This document shows, piece after piece, positions 16,430 to 23,772 of a stretch of 35,367 bases of DNA. The DNA lies in IMG/VR virus record IMGVR_UViG_3300043540_000944, positions 1 through 35,367 of that record. One strand, given 5' to 3'. Origin of the DNA: a virus. Both the position numbers and the translations under genes were made by a program. Position 1 is the stretch's first letter. Every line of letters starts with the position of its first letter. The notes beneath the pieces were generated by a model. That model was not told the origin of the DNA. It did no database searches and saw nothing but the letters and a program-made list of their open reading frames with translations.

Positions 16430-17137
16430 TTACAGGTTCTCAGCGACCTTCAACTGAATCTGGATGCGGCTACGGATGGCTTGCTCACAGTTTGGGTCAG
16501 TGCAGTCGGGTTCGGAGCAGTTCTCACAGTCGTCATCCATGCACTCCGGGCACTCACAGTCACAGCCGTTGGCGTTGGTACGCTTCTCGGGCTGTGCCGG
16601 AGCTTCCGGCTCAGGGGCCTTCACTTCTCCATCAGGGAACAGGCTACGCAGCCCGACGCTCGTGGCTTGGTATGCCGGGTAGGTCACAACGCTCACGTCA
16701 AACATGTCGGCTTCCACGACCGAACGGACAGTCACACCAGCGTCGTTCTTCCAGTCGTCAGACAGGCAGTACATGCCGAACGAGCAGCCGTCCAAGTCAC
16801 CACGTTCAATGGCTGTCATGGTGTCCTGTGCCAACTGTGTGTCGGGAAGGTCGCACTCAAAGAGAATGCCAACGTCATTCTTGGACACACGGAGGGTGCC
16901 GCTCTTCGTGCGACCAAGCAGCAAGGACGGAACGTGGTCACGCAGACACACGATGTCGGGATTGCCGCTGAGGCACTTGTCAAAGGCTGTGGGCATAATC
17001 TGCTCACGCCATCCACCCAAGTCTTCGCTCAGGCTGTTGAACACTACTGCGTAACCGGACAAGGTACGTTTGCCGTTGTCGTTCGCTACCCGTAGTTCTT
17101 TTGCAGGAATGTGACGGAACTCACGCTTATTACTCAT
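16430..17137 (-). CDS. Prohead protease, HK97 (U35) family, with Cys-rich tail
   Basis: A 235-residue serine protease that matures the prohead by trimming the capsid delta domain. Conserved parts: LSGYAVVFNSLSEDLGGWRE, RDHVPSLLLGRT (H68 likely catalytic) and DGCSFGMY (S119 likely catalytic). After residue 180 an acidic and Pro-rich linker leads to eight cysteines between 192 and 217 (CDCECPEC, CENC, DC, NC), unusual for the core protease and possibly metal-binding. ATG 17137 has GGAG nine bases upstream and overlaps the portal stop by eight bases. Confidence 0.9.
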   Translation of the reverse strand: MSNKREFRHIPAKELRVANDNGKRTLSGYAVVFNSLSEDLGGWREQIMPTAFDKCLSGNPDIVCLRDHVPSLLLGRTKSGTLRVSKNDVGILFECDLPDTQLAQDTMTAIERGDLDGCSFGMYCLSDDWKNDAGVTVRSVVEADMFDVSVVTYPAYQATSVGLRSLFPDGEVKAPEPEAPAQPEKRTNANGCDCECPECMDDDCENCSEPDCTDPNCEQAIRSRIQIQLKVAENL

Positions 17138-18758
17138 GGGATAACTCCTCTTTGGACTTGGCATCTGCCGCATCACGGTTGATAGCGAACACAAGAGCCT
17201 TGTGCAGCTTTACGAATTCATCTTCAGTTGGGTCTTCTGTCCACTTGGTGGAACGGGATTCCGCACCAGAGATGTACTTCTCAATGGCTTTCTGCTCTTC
17301 AGCACCCGGCTCACCCGTGCGTAAAGCGGCAGCTAATGCCTGACAAACGGGAGCCAAAGACTGGTTAAACGTGCCGGAATCTTTCTTGGCACGGTGCTGA
17401 ATGCGGTTAATAGCGTCACGCATCAGCGGAAGGAAGACTTCCTTGGCACGAGTCGGGGTGGGTTCGATGGTCGGTGCTATAGTCGGCTCGTTGTCCTGAA
17501 CCTCAACCTCGTCGTCCGTCTCCATACCTTCGTCGTCAGCCGTGACGTTCTGCATGTTGAGTGGCTGGATGTAAGTGTCGCCACCGTCAATGACTTCATA
17601 GCCTTCCAGTTCACGGATGTCGTTGATGGAAAGCCAGCCACCGTTGCGTCCAGCCGTATAGCACTCAGTACGGGTCTTCTTGTCTACGGCAAGGATGGCG
17701 TCAGTCCAGAAGTGAATGCTGTACTTGCCAGAGGCACGACCGATAGGCGGGAGAAGCTTACGGTTGAACTCCTGTTCGAAGCGTTCAATCCAAGGACGTA
17801 GCGAATACGTCAGGAACTCCATGTTCTGAGCTTCAATCGAAGACTTCAGAGCCTTGTCCGTGGCACCGACCATGTAGCCGGGGACACGCATAATTGCAGC
17901 GATTTCTTCACGCTCAAACTTGCGGGTCTCGTTGTACTGAGCCGTTGCAGGTTCAATCTTGATTTCCGTAGTCTTAATACCCGGTGGCAGAGCAGCGACA
18001 CGCCATACGTTGGAACCGGATGACATAAGCTCCACATCTTGGCGAAGCAGGGTCATGTCTTCCGGAGAGAGCGGAGATTCCGGCTGAAGGAAGAAGCTTG
18101 GCTTGGCACCGTTGGCGTAGAACCGGGCACCGAAGCGTGCAGCGACCATCGCCAGACCGATAGACTGACGACCCATCGCAACCAGTGAGCTACCGTTGAA
18201 CCCATCGAGGCTGAATCCGGGGATATGAATCATGTCCTCTGACTTGACTCGGCGGGGTACGCCACCCGCTGTGTCGGTGGTCTCGTAATATCCGGTCAAT
18301 GCATTGCCAACACGCTTGGTACGCCACGGCAAACGAATCCAGAAAGCAATAGGTTTGCCGTAGCCGTTGCGTTCAATTTCTGCGTAGGCGTTCTGCCATA
18401 CCGCAGCGTGAATCATCATCGTGGTGAAGAACGTGACGGCGGTGGACTCAGGGTTTGGTTCCTGTGTGAGCAGGTAATACAAGTCGTGGTTCTTCGCTGG
18501 ACGACGACCACGTTCAAGCTCCTCGTATACACGCATCGGGAGTGAACCAACGCCTTCGGAGAGAATGCGGACACACGCCAAGAAGGTAGGAACCTCAAGA
18601 GACGACTGCTCTGTGACTCGTTCGTTGGAGTCGGTGTAGGTACCGTACCCAAGCGAAGCCAGTCCAGCGGAGAGCGAGATGGCAGGATTTTCCAACGGAG
18701 AAGGAGTCGGAGGGGCAACACGAACTTCCGATTGCAGATTTAGTGAGATGAATTCCAT
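17130..18758 (-). CDS. Portal protein, HK97 family
   Basis: A 542-residue portal that forms the dodecameric DNA channel. Conserved parts include VPTFLACVRILSEGVGSLPM, a LLTQEPNPESTAVTFFTTMM stretch, GRQSIGLAMVAARFGARFY and FEREEIAAIMRVPGYMVGAT, all typical of HK97 portals. The C-terminal 130 residues are acidic and Thr/Pro-rich, then helical. It follows TerL by 10 bases and overlaps the protease gene. Confidence 0.95.
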   Translation of the reverse strand: MEFISLNLQSEVRVAPPTPSPLENPAISLSAGLASLGYGTYTDSNERVTEQSSLEVPTFLACVRILSEGVGSLPMRVYEELERGRRPAKNHDLYYLLTQEPNPESTAVTFFTTMMIHAAVWQNAYAEIERNGYGKPIAFWIRLPWRTKRVGNALTGYYETTDTAGGVPRRVKSEDMIHIPGFSLDGFNGSSLVAMGRQSIGLAMVAARFGARFYANGAKPSFFLQPESPLSPEDMTLLRQDVELMSSGSNVWRVAALPPGIKTTEIKIEPATAQYNETRKFEREEIAAIMRVPGYMVGATDKALKSSIEAQNMEFLTYSLRPWIERFEQEFNRKLLPPIGRASGKYSIHFWTDAILAVDKKTRTECYTAGRNGGWLSINDIRELEGYEVIDGGDTYIQPLNMQNVTADDEGMETDDEVEVQDNEPTIAPTIEPTPTRAKEVFLPLMRDAINRIQHRAKKDSGTFNQSLAPVCQALAAALRTGEPGAEEQKAIEKYISGAESRSTKWTEDPTEDEFVKLHKALVFAINRDAADAKSKEELSHE

Positions 18759-18768
18759 AGGCGGTGTC

Positions 18769-20451
18769 CTAGATGAACTGAATGCGTTGATACTTCATGA
18801 GCTTGGGTTGAAGTGGAGCAGCCAACGCCCGGTAAAGGGCATTCAGCAAGGCATCCACGCCGTCAATCTTGTGTTCAACTTTGTCCTTATCGAGAACAAG
18901 GTTGTCGTGGCTGTTGTACTTCGCCACCACGTTGCTTACACACCACGTCATGACTGGGTTGCCGTCGTGGTGCCATCGTCCTGAAAGCACTAGAGCCTCA
19001 AATTCCTTGGCGGGGTCACTGAGGTACTGAGGCGACTGCGGTACCTGAATCGTTGGTACGCCAGTCTTCTCTGCGAACTGTTGACGAAGGTACTCAGCAC
19101 TCCACTGGTCAAAATCCAGTTCAAGTACGTGGTACTTCTTCGTGTCGTCAACGAGGTCGGTCAGAATGGTGCCGAAGTCGATGACGTTGCCGGGTGTCGT
19201 AATCAGGTACCCGTCGTTTGCCCACTTTTGGTAGTGCTGACACTGCGGGTCTTGAGCACGGTCTTCCGGAAGGTAGAAGCGAGAGAACGAGAAGTAGTGC
19301 AGCTTGCCGTCAATCTCTTTACGGAAAATCTTTACATCAGCCGCTAAGTCAATCTTGGCTGCAAGGTCAAGCCCGATGTGGCAATCCTGTCCAGCGAACT
19401 CTGCCAGCTTGGCGTCACCACAGGCGTTCCAAGACACCATGTTCATCCATGCCACGGAAGCGTTACACCAGACGTTCAGGTGCTTGGTCTTGAACTCGTT
19501 CTGCTTCGCTGAATTCTGCACCGCAACTTTCTGGTCGTCCTTGAGAGTCTTCAGGCTTATCGAGACGCCAAGGTTGGGATTTGCTTTGTGGAGAGCTTCT
19601 TCACTCGTCCAGTCATCGCCTTCATCAACGGTGAAGATGATGGCGAACATTGCTTCATAGTCGAATGTGCCTTCCAGCACCTTCTGTGCCTGTTGCTGGT
19701 AGTCGTAGCAAGGCGAAGAGATGTCAGTACCAGCGGTTGTAATGACGAGCAGAAGCGGTTGCTCACGACCGACCATGCCACGAGCGAACGTGTCAAACAG
19801 GTCGGCGGTCGGAGCCTCGTGGAATTCGTCACAGATACCGCATGAAGGCGAAGCACCGTCACCCGGCTTCCCAATCACAGGTTCAAAGCGTGAACCGTTG
19901 GACGTGATGACAAGAGACTTGGCGTTAATCGTGATGCCAAGCTGTTCCTGCATCTCCGGAGTCCGCTCAACCATCTGGTGAGCGGGTCGGAAGACTTCCC
20001 AAGCTTGCTTCTCATTGGTGGCACCACAGTAGACTTCGGCTCCGTGCTCACCGTCAGCGGAGAGCATGTACAGCCCGATACCAGCAGCCAATGGGGACTT
20101 GCCGTTCTTACGAGGTACGCAGACGTAAGCCTGACGGTAGCGACGATAGCCAGTCAGCTTCTCAAGCCACCCGAACAGGTTGGCGACAATGAAGACTTGC
20201 CACGGCTGAAGCTTCAGCTTTTGTTTCTTCGCAGCCCAACGACCTTTGACGTGTGGCAACTTCTCGATGTACGCACAGGCACGCTTCGCCTTCGCATCAT
20301 CGAAACGGTACGGGAAGTCTTCCGCATCCTGACGTGCGAGGTCGTTCAGATGACGCTGAGCAGCAAGCTTGACCCACTTACAGTTGGGAATCTTGCCAGC
20401 CACAACGTCTTCTGCGTACTGCTTCGCCACTTGTGCGTAGCTTGTTGCCAT
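18769..20451 (-). CDS. terL: Large terminase subunit (TerL)
   Basis: A 560-residue packaging ATPase and nuclease. Walker A is PRKNGKS at about 113-119, Walker B ends CGICDE (D208, E209), and the TTAG coupling motif is at about 238-241. The nuclease half shows HIGLDLAAKIDLAADV, VLELDFDQWSAEYL and HKIDGVDALLNAL with the acidic residues expected for an RNase H-like site. It belongs to the HK97-like/P27-associated TerL group. The start at 20451 shares its A with the stop of the GIY-YIG gene (TAATG); an earlier in-frame start at 20487 is unlikely. Confidence 0.95.
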   Translation of the reverse strand: MATSYAQVAKQYAEDVVAGKIPNCKWVKLAAQRHLNDLARQDAEDFPYRFDDAKAKRACAYIEKLPHVKGRWAAKKQKLKLQPWQVFIVANLFGWLEKLTGYRRYRQAYVCVPRKNGKSPLAAGIGLYMLSADGEHGAEVYCGATNEKQAWEVFRPAHQMVERTPEMQEQLGITINAKSLVITSNGSRFEPVIGKPGDGASPSCGICDEFHEAPTADLFDTFARGMVGREQPLLLVITTAGTDISSPCYDYQQQAQKVLEGTFDYEAMFAIIFTVDEGDDWTSEEALHKANPNLGVSISLKTLKDDQKVAVQNSAKQNEFKTKHLNVWCNASVAWMNMVSWNACGDAKLAEFAGQDCHIGLDLAAKIDLAADVKIFRKEIDGKLHYFSFSRFYLPEDRAQDPQCQHYQKWANDGYLITTPGNVIDFGTILTDLVDDTKKYHVLELDFDQWSAEYLRQQFAEKTGVPTIQVPQSPQYLSDPAKEFEALVLSGRWHHDGNPVMTWCVSNVVAKYNSHDNLVLDKDKVEHKIDGVDALLNALYRALAAPLQPKLMKYQRIQFI

Positions 20452-20990
20452 TACTGCGTCAGTACCTCTCTGCGCTTTTTCCACCACGCTTTACGGGCTT
20501 CACTTATGCGCTTTTTTGTCTCTGTACTTTGTGTTCTTGCCTTACCTGCATCGCTTAGGCGTTGCCGTGTGAGGGTGGAGTGCTCTCTACGGCTATTTGC
20601 CTCAGACACAGCTTTCCGTGTTTGTGGTGAGGGTTTTCTGCCACTCATCACATCTCGTAGGTGCTCTTTTGTGTGGGGGGTGTGTTTGTAACCATTGCAC
20701 CCATCCCCACCTTGAGTCAGGTTGTACCCGTACTGAGGGTCATTAGCCTTGAACAAAGCGATTAGGAACTGTTCCTGCTCGTTCAACTGCTCTTCCGTTT
20801 TCAGAGTGGACATCAGCGGGTGAATCGTGAACTTATCAGCACCGTACTTACGCATCGCCTTGTACAGGTAGGCACGGTTGCCCCTACGAGCTTCAACTTT
20901 GTGTTTATCCCACCGGACTTGCAGAGGCTTCGTGGTCTTACCCACGTAATACTTATCGTTGACCGTGTTGTGAATGAGGTAGATGACCAT
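20451..20990 (-). CDS. GIY-YIG homing endonuclease with NUMOD3-like repeats
   Basis: A 179-residue free-standing endonuclease inserted between small and large terminase genes. The nuclease part is VIYLIHNTVNDKYYVGKTTK (GIY-YIG), R27 in QVRWDKHK, and the likely metal-binding Glu in LNEQEQFLI. The basic C-terminal half repeats Ser/Thr-Lys/Arg helices (SGRKPSPQTRKAVSEANSRR, TKKRISEARKAWWKKR) as in NUMOD3 DNA-binding modules. Both ends are TAATG overlaps (20990 and 20451), so the gene is translated within the terminase operon without breaking it. Confidence 0.88.
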   Translation of the reverse strand: MVIYLIHNTVNDKYYVGKTTKPLQVRWDKHKVEARRGNRAYLYKAMRKYGADKFTIHPLMSTLKTEEQLNEQEQFLIALFKANDPQYGYNLTQGGDGCNGYKHTPHTKEHLRDVMSGRKPSPQTRKAVSEANSRREHSTLTRQRLSDAGKARTQSTETKKRISEARKAWWKKRREVLTQ

Positions 20991-21412
20991 TACTGTGTTG
21001 CTCTTTCTTCGTTGTCGTCTTCGAGGAAGTCCGCCCATCCATCCTCTTTCGTCTCTTGCTTCGGTGGAACGACGTTCACCTTGCTACGGTCGCTTGGCGT
21101 CAGCCCAAGTCGTGCCAGAAGCCCGGTGAGGATGGACATCTTCTGCCCGTTAATCGTTCCGTCTCTCAACTGAGAGATAAGCGTTACAGCCATTTCAACT
21201 GCCCAACGGTCGCTCTTCGTGAGCACACCGGGTACGACCATGCCAGCCAGTTCCTTCCAAATCTTCTTTTGCTCTTTCGTCATGTAGGTCGGAGCAATAC
21301 CAAGCGGCTGGTCGGGCTTGGGTTCGGTGTTGCGGTTGGCGTAACGTCCGGGGTGGTCTTTCAACGTGCCAGAGAGTTCCAACAATCTTGTTGGCTTGGG
21401 AGTACGAGCCAT
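20990..21412 (-). CDS. terS: Small terminase subunit, P27 family
   Basis: A 140-residue DNA-recognition subunit of the packaging motor. It starts MARTPKPTRLLELSGTLKDH with the RxLExxGxxxHxxR pattern of P27-like small terminases, then a helical oligomerisation core (EQKKIWKELAGMVVPGVLT and VEMAVTLISQL) and LLARLGLTPSDRSKV near the end. TerL follows after the GIY-YIG insertion. Confidence 0.88.
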   Translation of the reverse strand: MARTPKPTRLLELSGTLKDHPGRYANRNTEPKPDQPLGIAPTYMTKEQKKIWKELAGMVVPGVLTKSDRWAVEMAVTLISQLRDGTINGQKMSILTGLLARLGLTPSDRSKVNVVPPKQETKEDGWADFLEDDNEERATQ

Positions 21413-21415
21413 GAA

Positions 21416-21730
21416 TTACAACTCCCGTACCTCAAGGTCACGATGCTGGTGAAAGTCATCGCCAGTAGTGGTGACGCCATCGAACATGAGGTAGTAGCTG
21501 CCAACCGGGAGGTCAAAAGTGCCGGGAACGGCGTAGCCGTAAGAGCCGGGTACATCAACTACGTCCGACATCGGGAGGTTGGTGTAGCTCGCAACGGGCT
21601 GGTCATCTGGCGTATAGAAGGTGACGGTGACAGATGCACCCGTGATAAGGTCGCCCGTGTCTCCGTACTTCACGTCTGGAAGGACAATGGTTGCCGTGTT
21701 GAACCGATAAAGGATGAGTTTAGTGAGCAT
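21416..21730 (-). CDS. Hypothetical beta-rich protein
   Basis: A 104-residue protein, beta-rich with Tyr and Gly, e.g. VTFYTPDDQPVASY and YYLMFDGVTTTGDD; it resembles an immunoglobulin-like or transthyretin-like domain. It overlaps the preceding gene by 11 bases and is three bases before TerS. In other phages small virion decoration or structural genes can lie here, but I cannot name this one. Confidence 0.55.
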   Translation of the reverse strand: MLTKLILYRFNTATIVLPDVKYGDTGDLITGASVTVTFYTPDDQPVASYTNLPMSDVVDVPGSYGYAVPGTFDLPVGSYYLMFDGVTTTGDDFHQHRDLEVREL

Positions 21731-21947
21731 CTATGTATGCCTTGCCTTGGGTAATCGTGGGCTTAATCACCACGTTGCCCGTGTGAATCTTGTTCCTCGT
21801 CATCTCACCGAAGCTGAGCTTCGGAACGATGGACGCTATACCAACCGTGATTCGTAGGTACGCTTGAGCCAACGCCATTAGAACGGTGCGAATCAGCCCA
21901 ACGCCGTAGCCGCCACGACCGTAACCACCACGTCCGTATCCAGCCAT
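21720..21947 (-). CDS. Small Gly/Tyr-rich hypothetical protein
   Basis: A 75-residue protein starting MAGYGRGGYGRGGYGVG, a Gly-Tyr-Arg repeat, then LIRTVLMALAQAYLRITVGI, a moderately hydrophobic helix. It may be a minor structural protein. The ATG at 21947 shares its A with the stop of the preceding small reading frame (TAATG), which favours this start over the one at 21971. Confidence 0.6.
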   Translation of the reverse strand: MAGYGRGGYGRGGYGVGLIRTVLMALAQAYLRITVGIASIVPKLSFGEMTRNKIHTGNVVIKPTITQGKAYIDAH

Positions 21948-22082
21948 TACTGCACCGTGCCAACCGTCCACCCGAAGTTGACGATGGCTTGTTCAAACTG
22001 CGTGAACACTCCGTTGAGCATTCAGTTGGGCGTCACGGATAACCAGCTTTACTTCGGTGGAGACTTCAGGAATCAAATTCAT
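21947..22082 (-). pseudogene. Small gene broken by a +1 frameshift
   Basis: From ATG 22082 (with GAGG six bases upstream) the frame reads MNLIPEVSTEVKLVIRDAQL and ends at a TGA at 21993 after 29 residues. Skipping one base near 22020 opens a frame that reads FTQFEQAIVNFGWTVGTVQ and stops at 21947 exactly in a TAATG with the next gene. The two parts together would be a normal gene of about 44 residues in a tightly coupled operon. It is either a real lesion, a sequencing error or a programmed shift; I see no obvious slippery site. Confidence 0.45.
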
Positions 22083-22085
22083 TGC

Positions 22086-22256
22086 TTACCTCAACTTAAA
22101 ATTTTGGCGACGTGAAAATAAACTTGGGCGTCGGTCATTGGGGGTCAACGACTTAGGCGATTTGTGACCGCCCCTACCCTTTGGCTGTTTCCATCGGCAT
22201 GGACACCACTCGTCCGCCGACTCCGGCTCTTCCTCACGTCCGAAGAGCCACCACAT
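22086..22256 (-). CDS. Small basic hypothetical protein, 56 aa
   Basis: An uninterrupted frame of 56 residues starting MWWLFGREEEPESADEW, then CPCRWKQPKGRGGHKSPKSL and an Arg-rich end. The ATG is one base after the lysozyme stop and the TAA is three bases before the next ATG, a spacing that strongly suggests a real operon gene. CPC with Trp may bind metal. It follows holin and lysozyme but has no transmembrane helix, so I do not call it a spanin. Confidence 0.55.
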   Translation of the reverse strand: MWWLFGREEEPESADEWCPCRWKQPKGRGGHKSPKSLTPNDRRPSLFSRRQNFKLR

Positions 22257-22257
22257 C

Positions 22258-22668
22258 TCACATCCATTGCCCGGTGATTAACTGCTGAGCCAGACGCTTC
22301 GCACGGTCGCCGACTTGCTGTGCCCACTTGCTGTTGAGCATGTCGGCTGCTGCGTCGTTCCACTGTCCTGCTTGAATGTGTGCGAGGGTTTGCTTGAACT
22401 GGAGCAGACCATCAACACCCATGTTGAAGGTCATGTTCACAAGCACTCCACGACGTGCTTCATCTAGCTGTGCTACCCACGGAAGACGAGCCAGCAGTTG
22501 TGCGGTCGCTTTGATGATGTCGTTCTTGAGCAGAAGCATGGACTCATCGTGGCTAATGCCAACGTCGGTCAGGTTGCGACCGACACCGATGGTGAGCTTG
22601 CCAACTGTGTCCTTGTACGGCTTTAGTCGCTCACCTTCATCACGAATGAGTTGGGTGGTTATATCCAT
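22258..22668 (-). CDS. Endolysin, T4-type lysozyme (GH24)
   Basis: A 136-residue peptidoglycan muramidase. It has IRDEGERLKPYKDTVGKLTI with E11, D20 and T26 at exactly the catalytic positions of T4 lysozyme, then GVGRN, LLLKNDI, and VLVNMTFNMGVDGLLQFKQT. No signal peptide, so it depends on the holin for release. It begins in a TAATG with the holin gene. Confidence 0.93.
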   Translation of the reverse strand: MDITTQLIRDEGERLKPYKDTVGKLTIGVGRNLTDVGISHDESMLLLKNDIIKATAQLLARLPWVAQLDEARRGVLVNMTFNMGVDGLLQFKQTLAHIQAGQWNDAAADMLNSKWAQQVGDRAKRLAQQLITGQWM

Positions 22669-23114
22669 TACTTTGCTGCTACGCCCTTGAGCTTTTCGTA
22701 TGTGCGGAGTCCACCCATACCGAGCATTCCGAGTAGGAGTTCAAGCATCACGGACATATCCAACTGCGGGAAGTCCACGGGATGTCCGCAAAGGTTTGCA
22801 ATCCACATGCACATCGGGCGAACTACGAACATCAACGCAAGACCCGAACCACACGTCCAGCCAACAAATGGACGCCAGCCGGAGACGAAGATGTTGGGGT
22901 TTGCAGCCTCAACCTTGTTGATGTCCATCTGCCCTTGCATCTCGGTCTGAACAATGTCCAGAACCTTGGTCTGCATGGCAGCAACAACCTTGTCCTGCTC
23001 TTGCTGTGCTTCGAGAACCTTCTCTGCTGGAACCTTCCAGATGGTGATGAGTTCCTTCACACCACTCAGAATCGAACCGCCCATCTGTTCACCAATCTTG
23101 TCTAAAATCCCCAT
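22668..23114 (-). CDS. Holin, GTA-type 3TM superfamily
   Basis: A 148-residue protein with a helical N-terminal half (ILDKIGEQMGGSILSGV, VLEAQQEQDK) and membrane segments in NIFVSGWRPFVGWTCGSG and the following ALMFVVRPMCMWI and SVMLELLLGMLGMGGLRTYEK regions. The SGWRPFVGW motif is the hallmark of the 3TM holin superfamily. The start ATG 23114 shares bases with the TGA of the small gene before it. The lysozyme follows with a TAATG overlap, forming a holin-endolysin cassette. Confidence 0.9.
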   Translation of the reverse strand: MGILDKIGEQMGGSILSGVKELITIWKVPAEKVLEAQQEQDKVVAAMQTKVLDIVQTEMQGQMDINKVEAANPNIFVSGWRPFVGWTCGSGLALMFVVRPMCMWIANLCGHPVDFPQLDMSVMLELLLGMLGMGGLRTYEKLKGVAAK

Positions 23115-23310
23115 CACTGTTTGTCCTTGTTCAACTCAGCCACGATGTCCACGCTCACGGGGCGGACTTTGATGGTGGCTGTTGGTAGGGGAATCCCTGC
23201 ACGTCGTGCTGAAACTCCACGCTGTACACGCCCTCAATAGGCTCGTCTGTCTCGGCGTTCACAACCCGTGTTCCAAGGAATGTTCCGTCACTGATAATTC
23301 GTACTTTCAT
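23114..23310 (-). pseudogene. Small gene broken by a -1 frameshift before the holin
   Basis: ATG 23310, with AAAGGA upstream, reads MKVRIISDGTFLGTRVV and goes out of frame to stop at 23155 after 51 residues. After a -1 shift at a CCCC run (about 23190) the frame reads LPTATIKVRPVSVDIVAEL and ends NKDKQ at a TGA overlapping the holin ATG (TGATG at 23114). That overlap and the sensible join QGFP-LPTATIKVRPV indicate one intact ancestral gene of about 65 residues. I do not know its function; small beta-rich proteins of this kind occur near phage lysis genes. Confidence 0.5.
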
Positions 23311-23437
23311 TTGTTGTCCTTTTTGGTTTTCTCGTCATGGCACTGACGGCGTAGAGACTGGAGATTGCTCGTCTGTACCGCGTAGAGACTGGAGATTGCT
23401 CGTCTGTACCGCCCTTAGCTTTTGGCTTGATATACAT
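23288..23437 (-). CDS. Small ORF altered by a 31-bp tandem duplication
   Basis: ATG 23437 shares its A with the HNH stop (TAATG). The frame reads MYIKPKAKGGTDEQSPVST, then because of the duplicated 31 bp changes frame and runs 49 residues into the next gene (stop 23288). If one repeat copy is removed the product is a 23-residue peptide ending STPSVP with a TGA 24 bases before the next ATG, which fits the operon layout better. The coding content is short, so function is unknown. Confidence 0.4.
   Translation of the reverse strand: MYIKPKAKGGTDEQSPVSTRYRRAISSLYAVSAMTRKPKRTTNESTNYQ
23349..23410. repeat. Perfect 31-bp tandem direct repeat (two copies)
   Basis: Two identical, directly adjoining 31-base copies (23349-23379 and 23380-23410), each starting GCGTAGAGACTGG and ending CTGTACC. 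The length is not a multiple of three and it lies inside a small reading frame, so it shifts that frame. Only two copies and no spacer are present, so it is not a CRISPR array. Confidence 0.9.
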
Positions 23438-23772
23438 TATTTCTTATTCGTCCTGTGCCATTCTTCGTGACACTGTTCACACCAACTAACTAGGTTCTCT
23501 GGCACGTCCAGTCCACCTTCAGACTTCGGCTTAATGTGGTGAACGTGGTCTGCCGACCTAATGCGACATGCCTGACACAAGTAGCCATCACGCTTGAGAA
23601 TCTGTCGGCGTAACTTCACCCACTGCCAGCCATAGCCACGGTCGGTCGTACTTCCTGACCAACGCTTGCCACCCCATGCACCAGCTTCAGAGGCGTGTTG
23701 CTCACAGTGAGTACCGGACTGAATCAGAGCAGAGCACCCGGCATGTCTACAGGGTCTAAATGCCGCCAACAT
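23437..23772 (-). CDS. HNH endonuclease
   Basis: A 111-residue HNH nuclease. Cys pairs C66/C69 and C98/C101 form the structural zinc site; HVHHIKPKSEGGLDVPENL carries the catalytic His (78 or 79) and Asn93, and H102 completes HNH. An N-terminal CRHAGC segment with further Cys/His may bind another zinc. HNH proteins next to phage packaging genes can assist terminase cutting, as in HK97. Here it lies about 2 kb before TerS, with lysis genes between, so that role is possible but unproven. It overlaps the GIY-YIG gene by 17 bases. Confidence 0.85.
   Translation of the reverse strand: MLAAFRPCRHAGCSALIQSGTHCEQHASEAGAWGGKRWSGSTTDRGYGWQWVKLRRQILKRDGYLCQACRIRSADHVHHIKPKSEGGLDVPENLVSWCEQCHEEWHRTNKK

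Noticed and set aside
23349-23410. CRISPR array
   Set aside because: Two directly adjoining copies with no spacer between them and no cas genes in the window.
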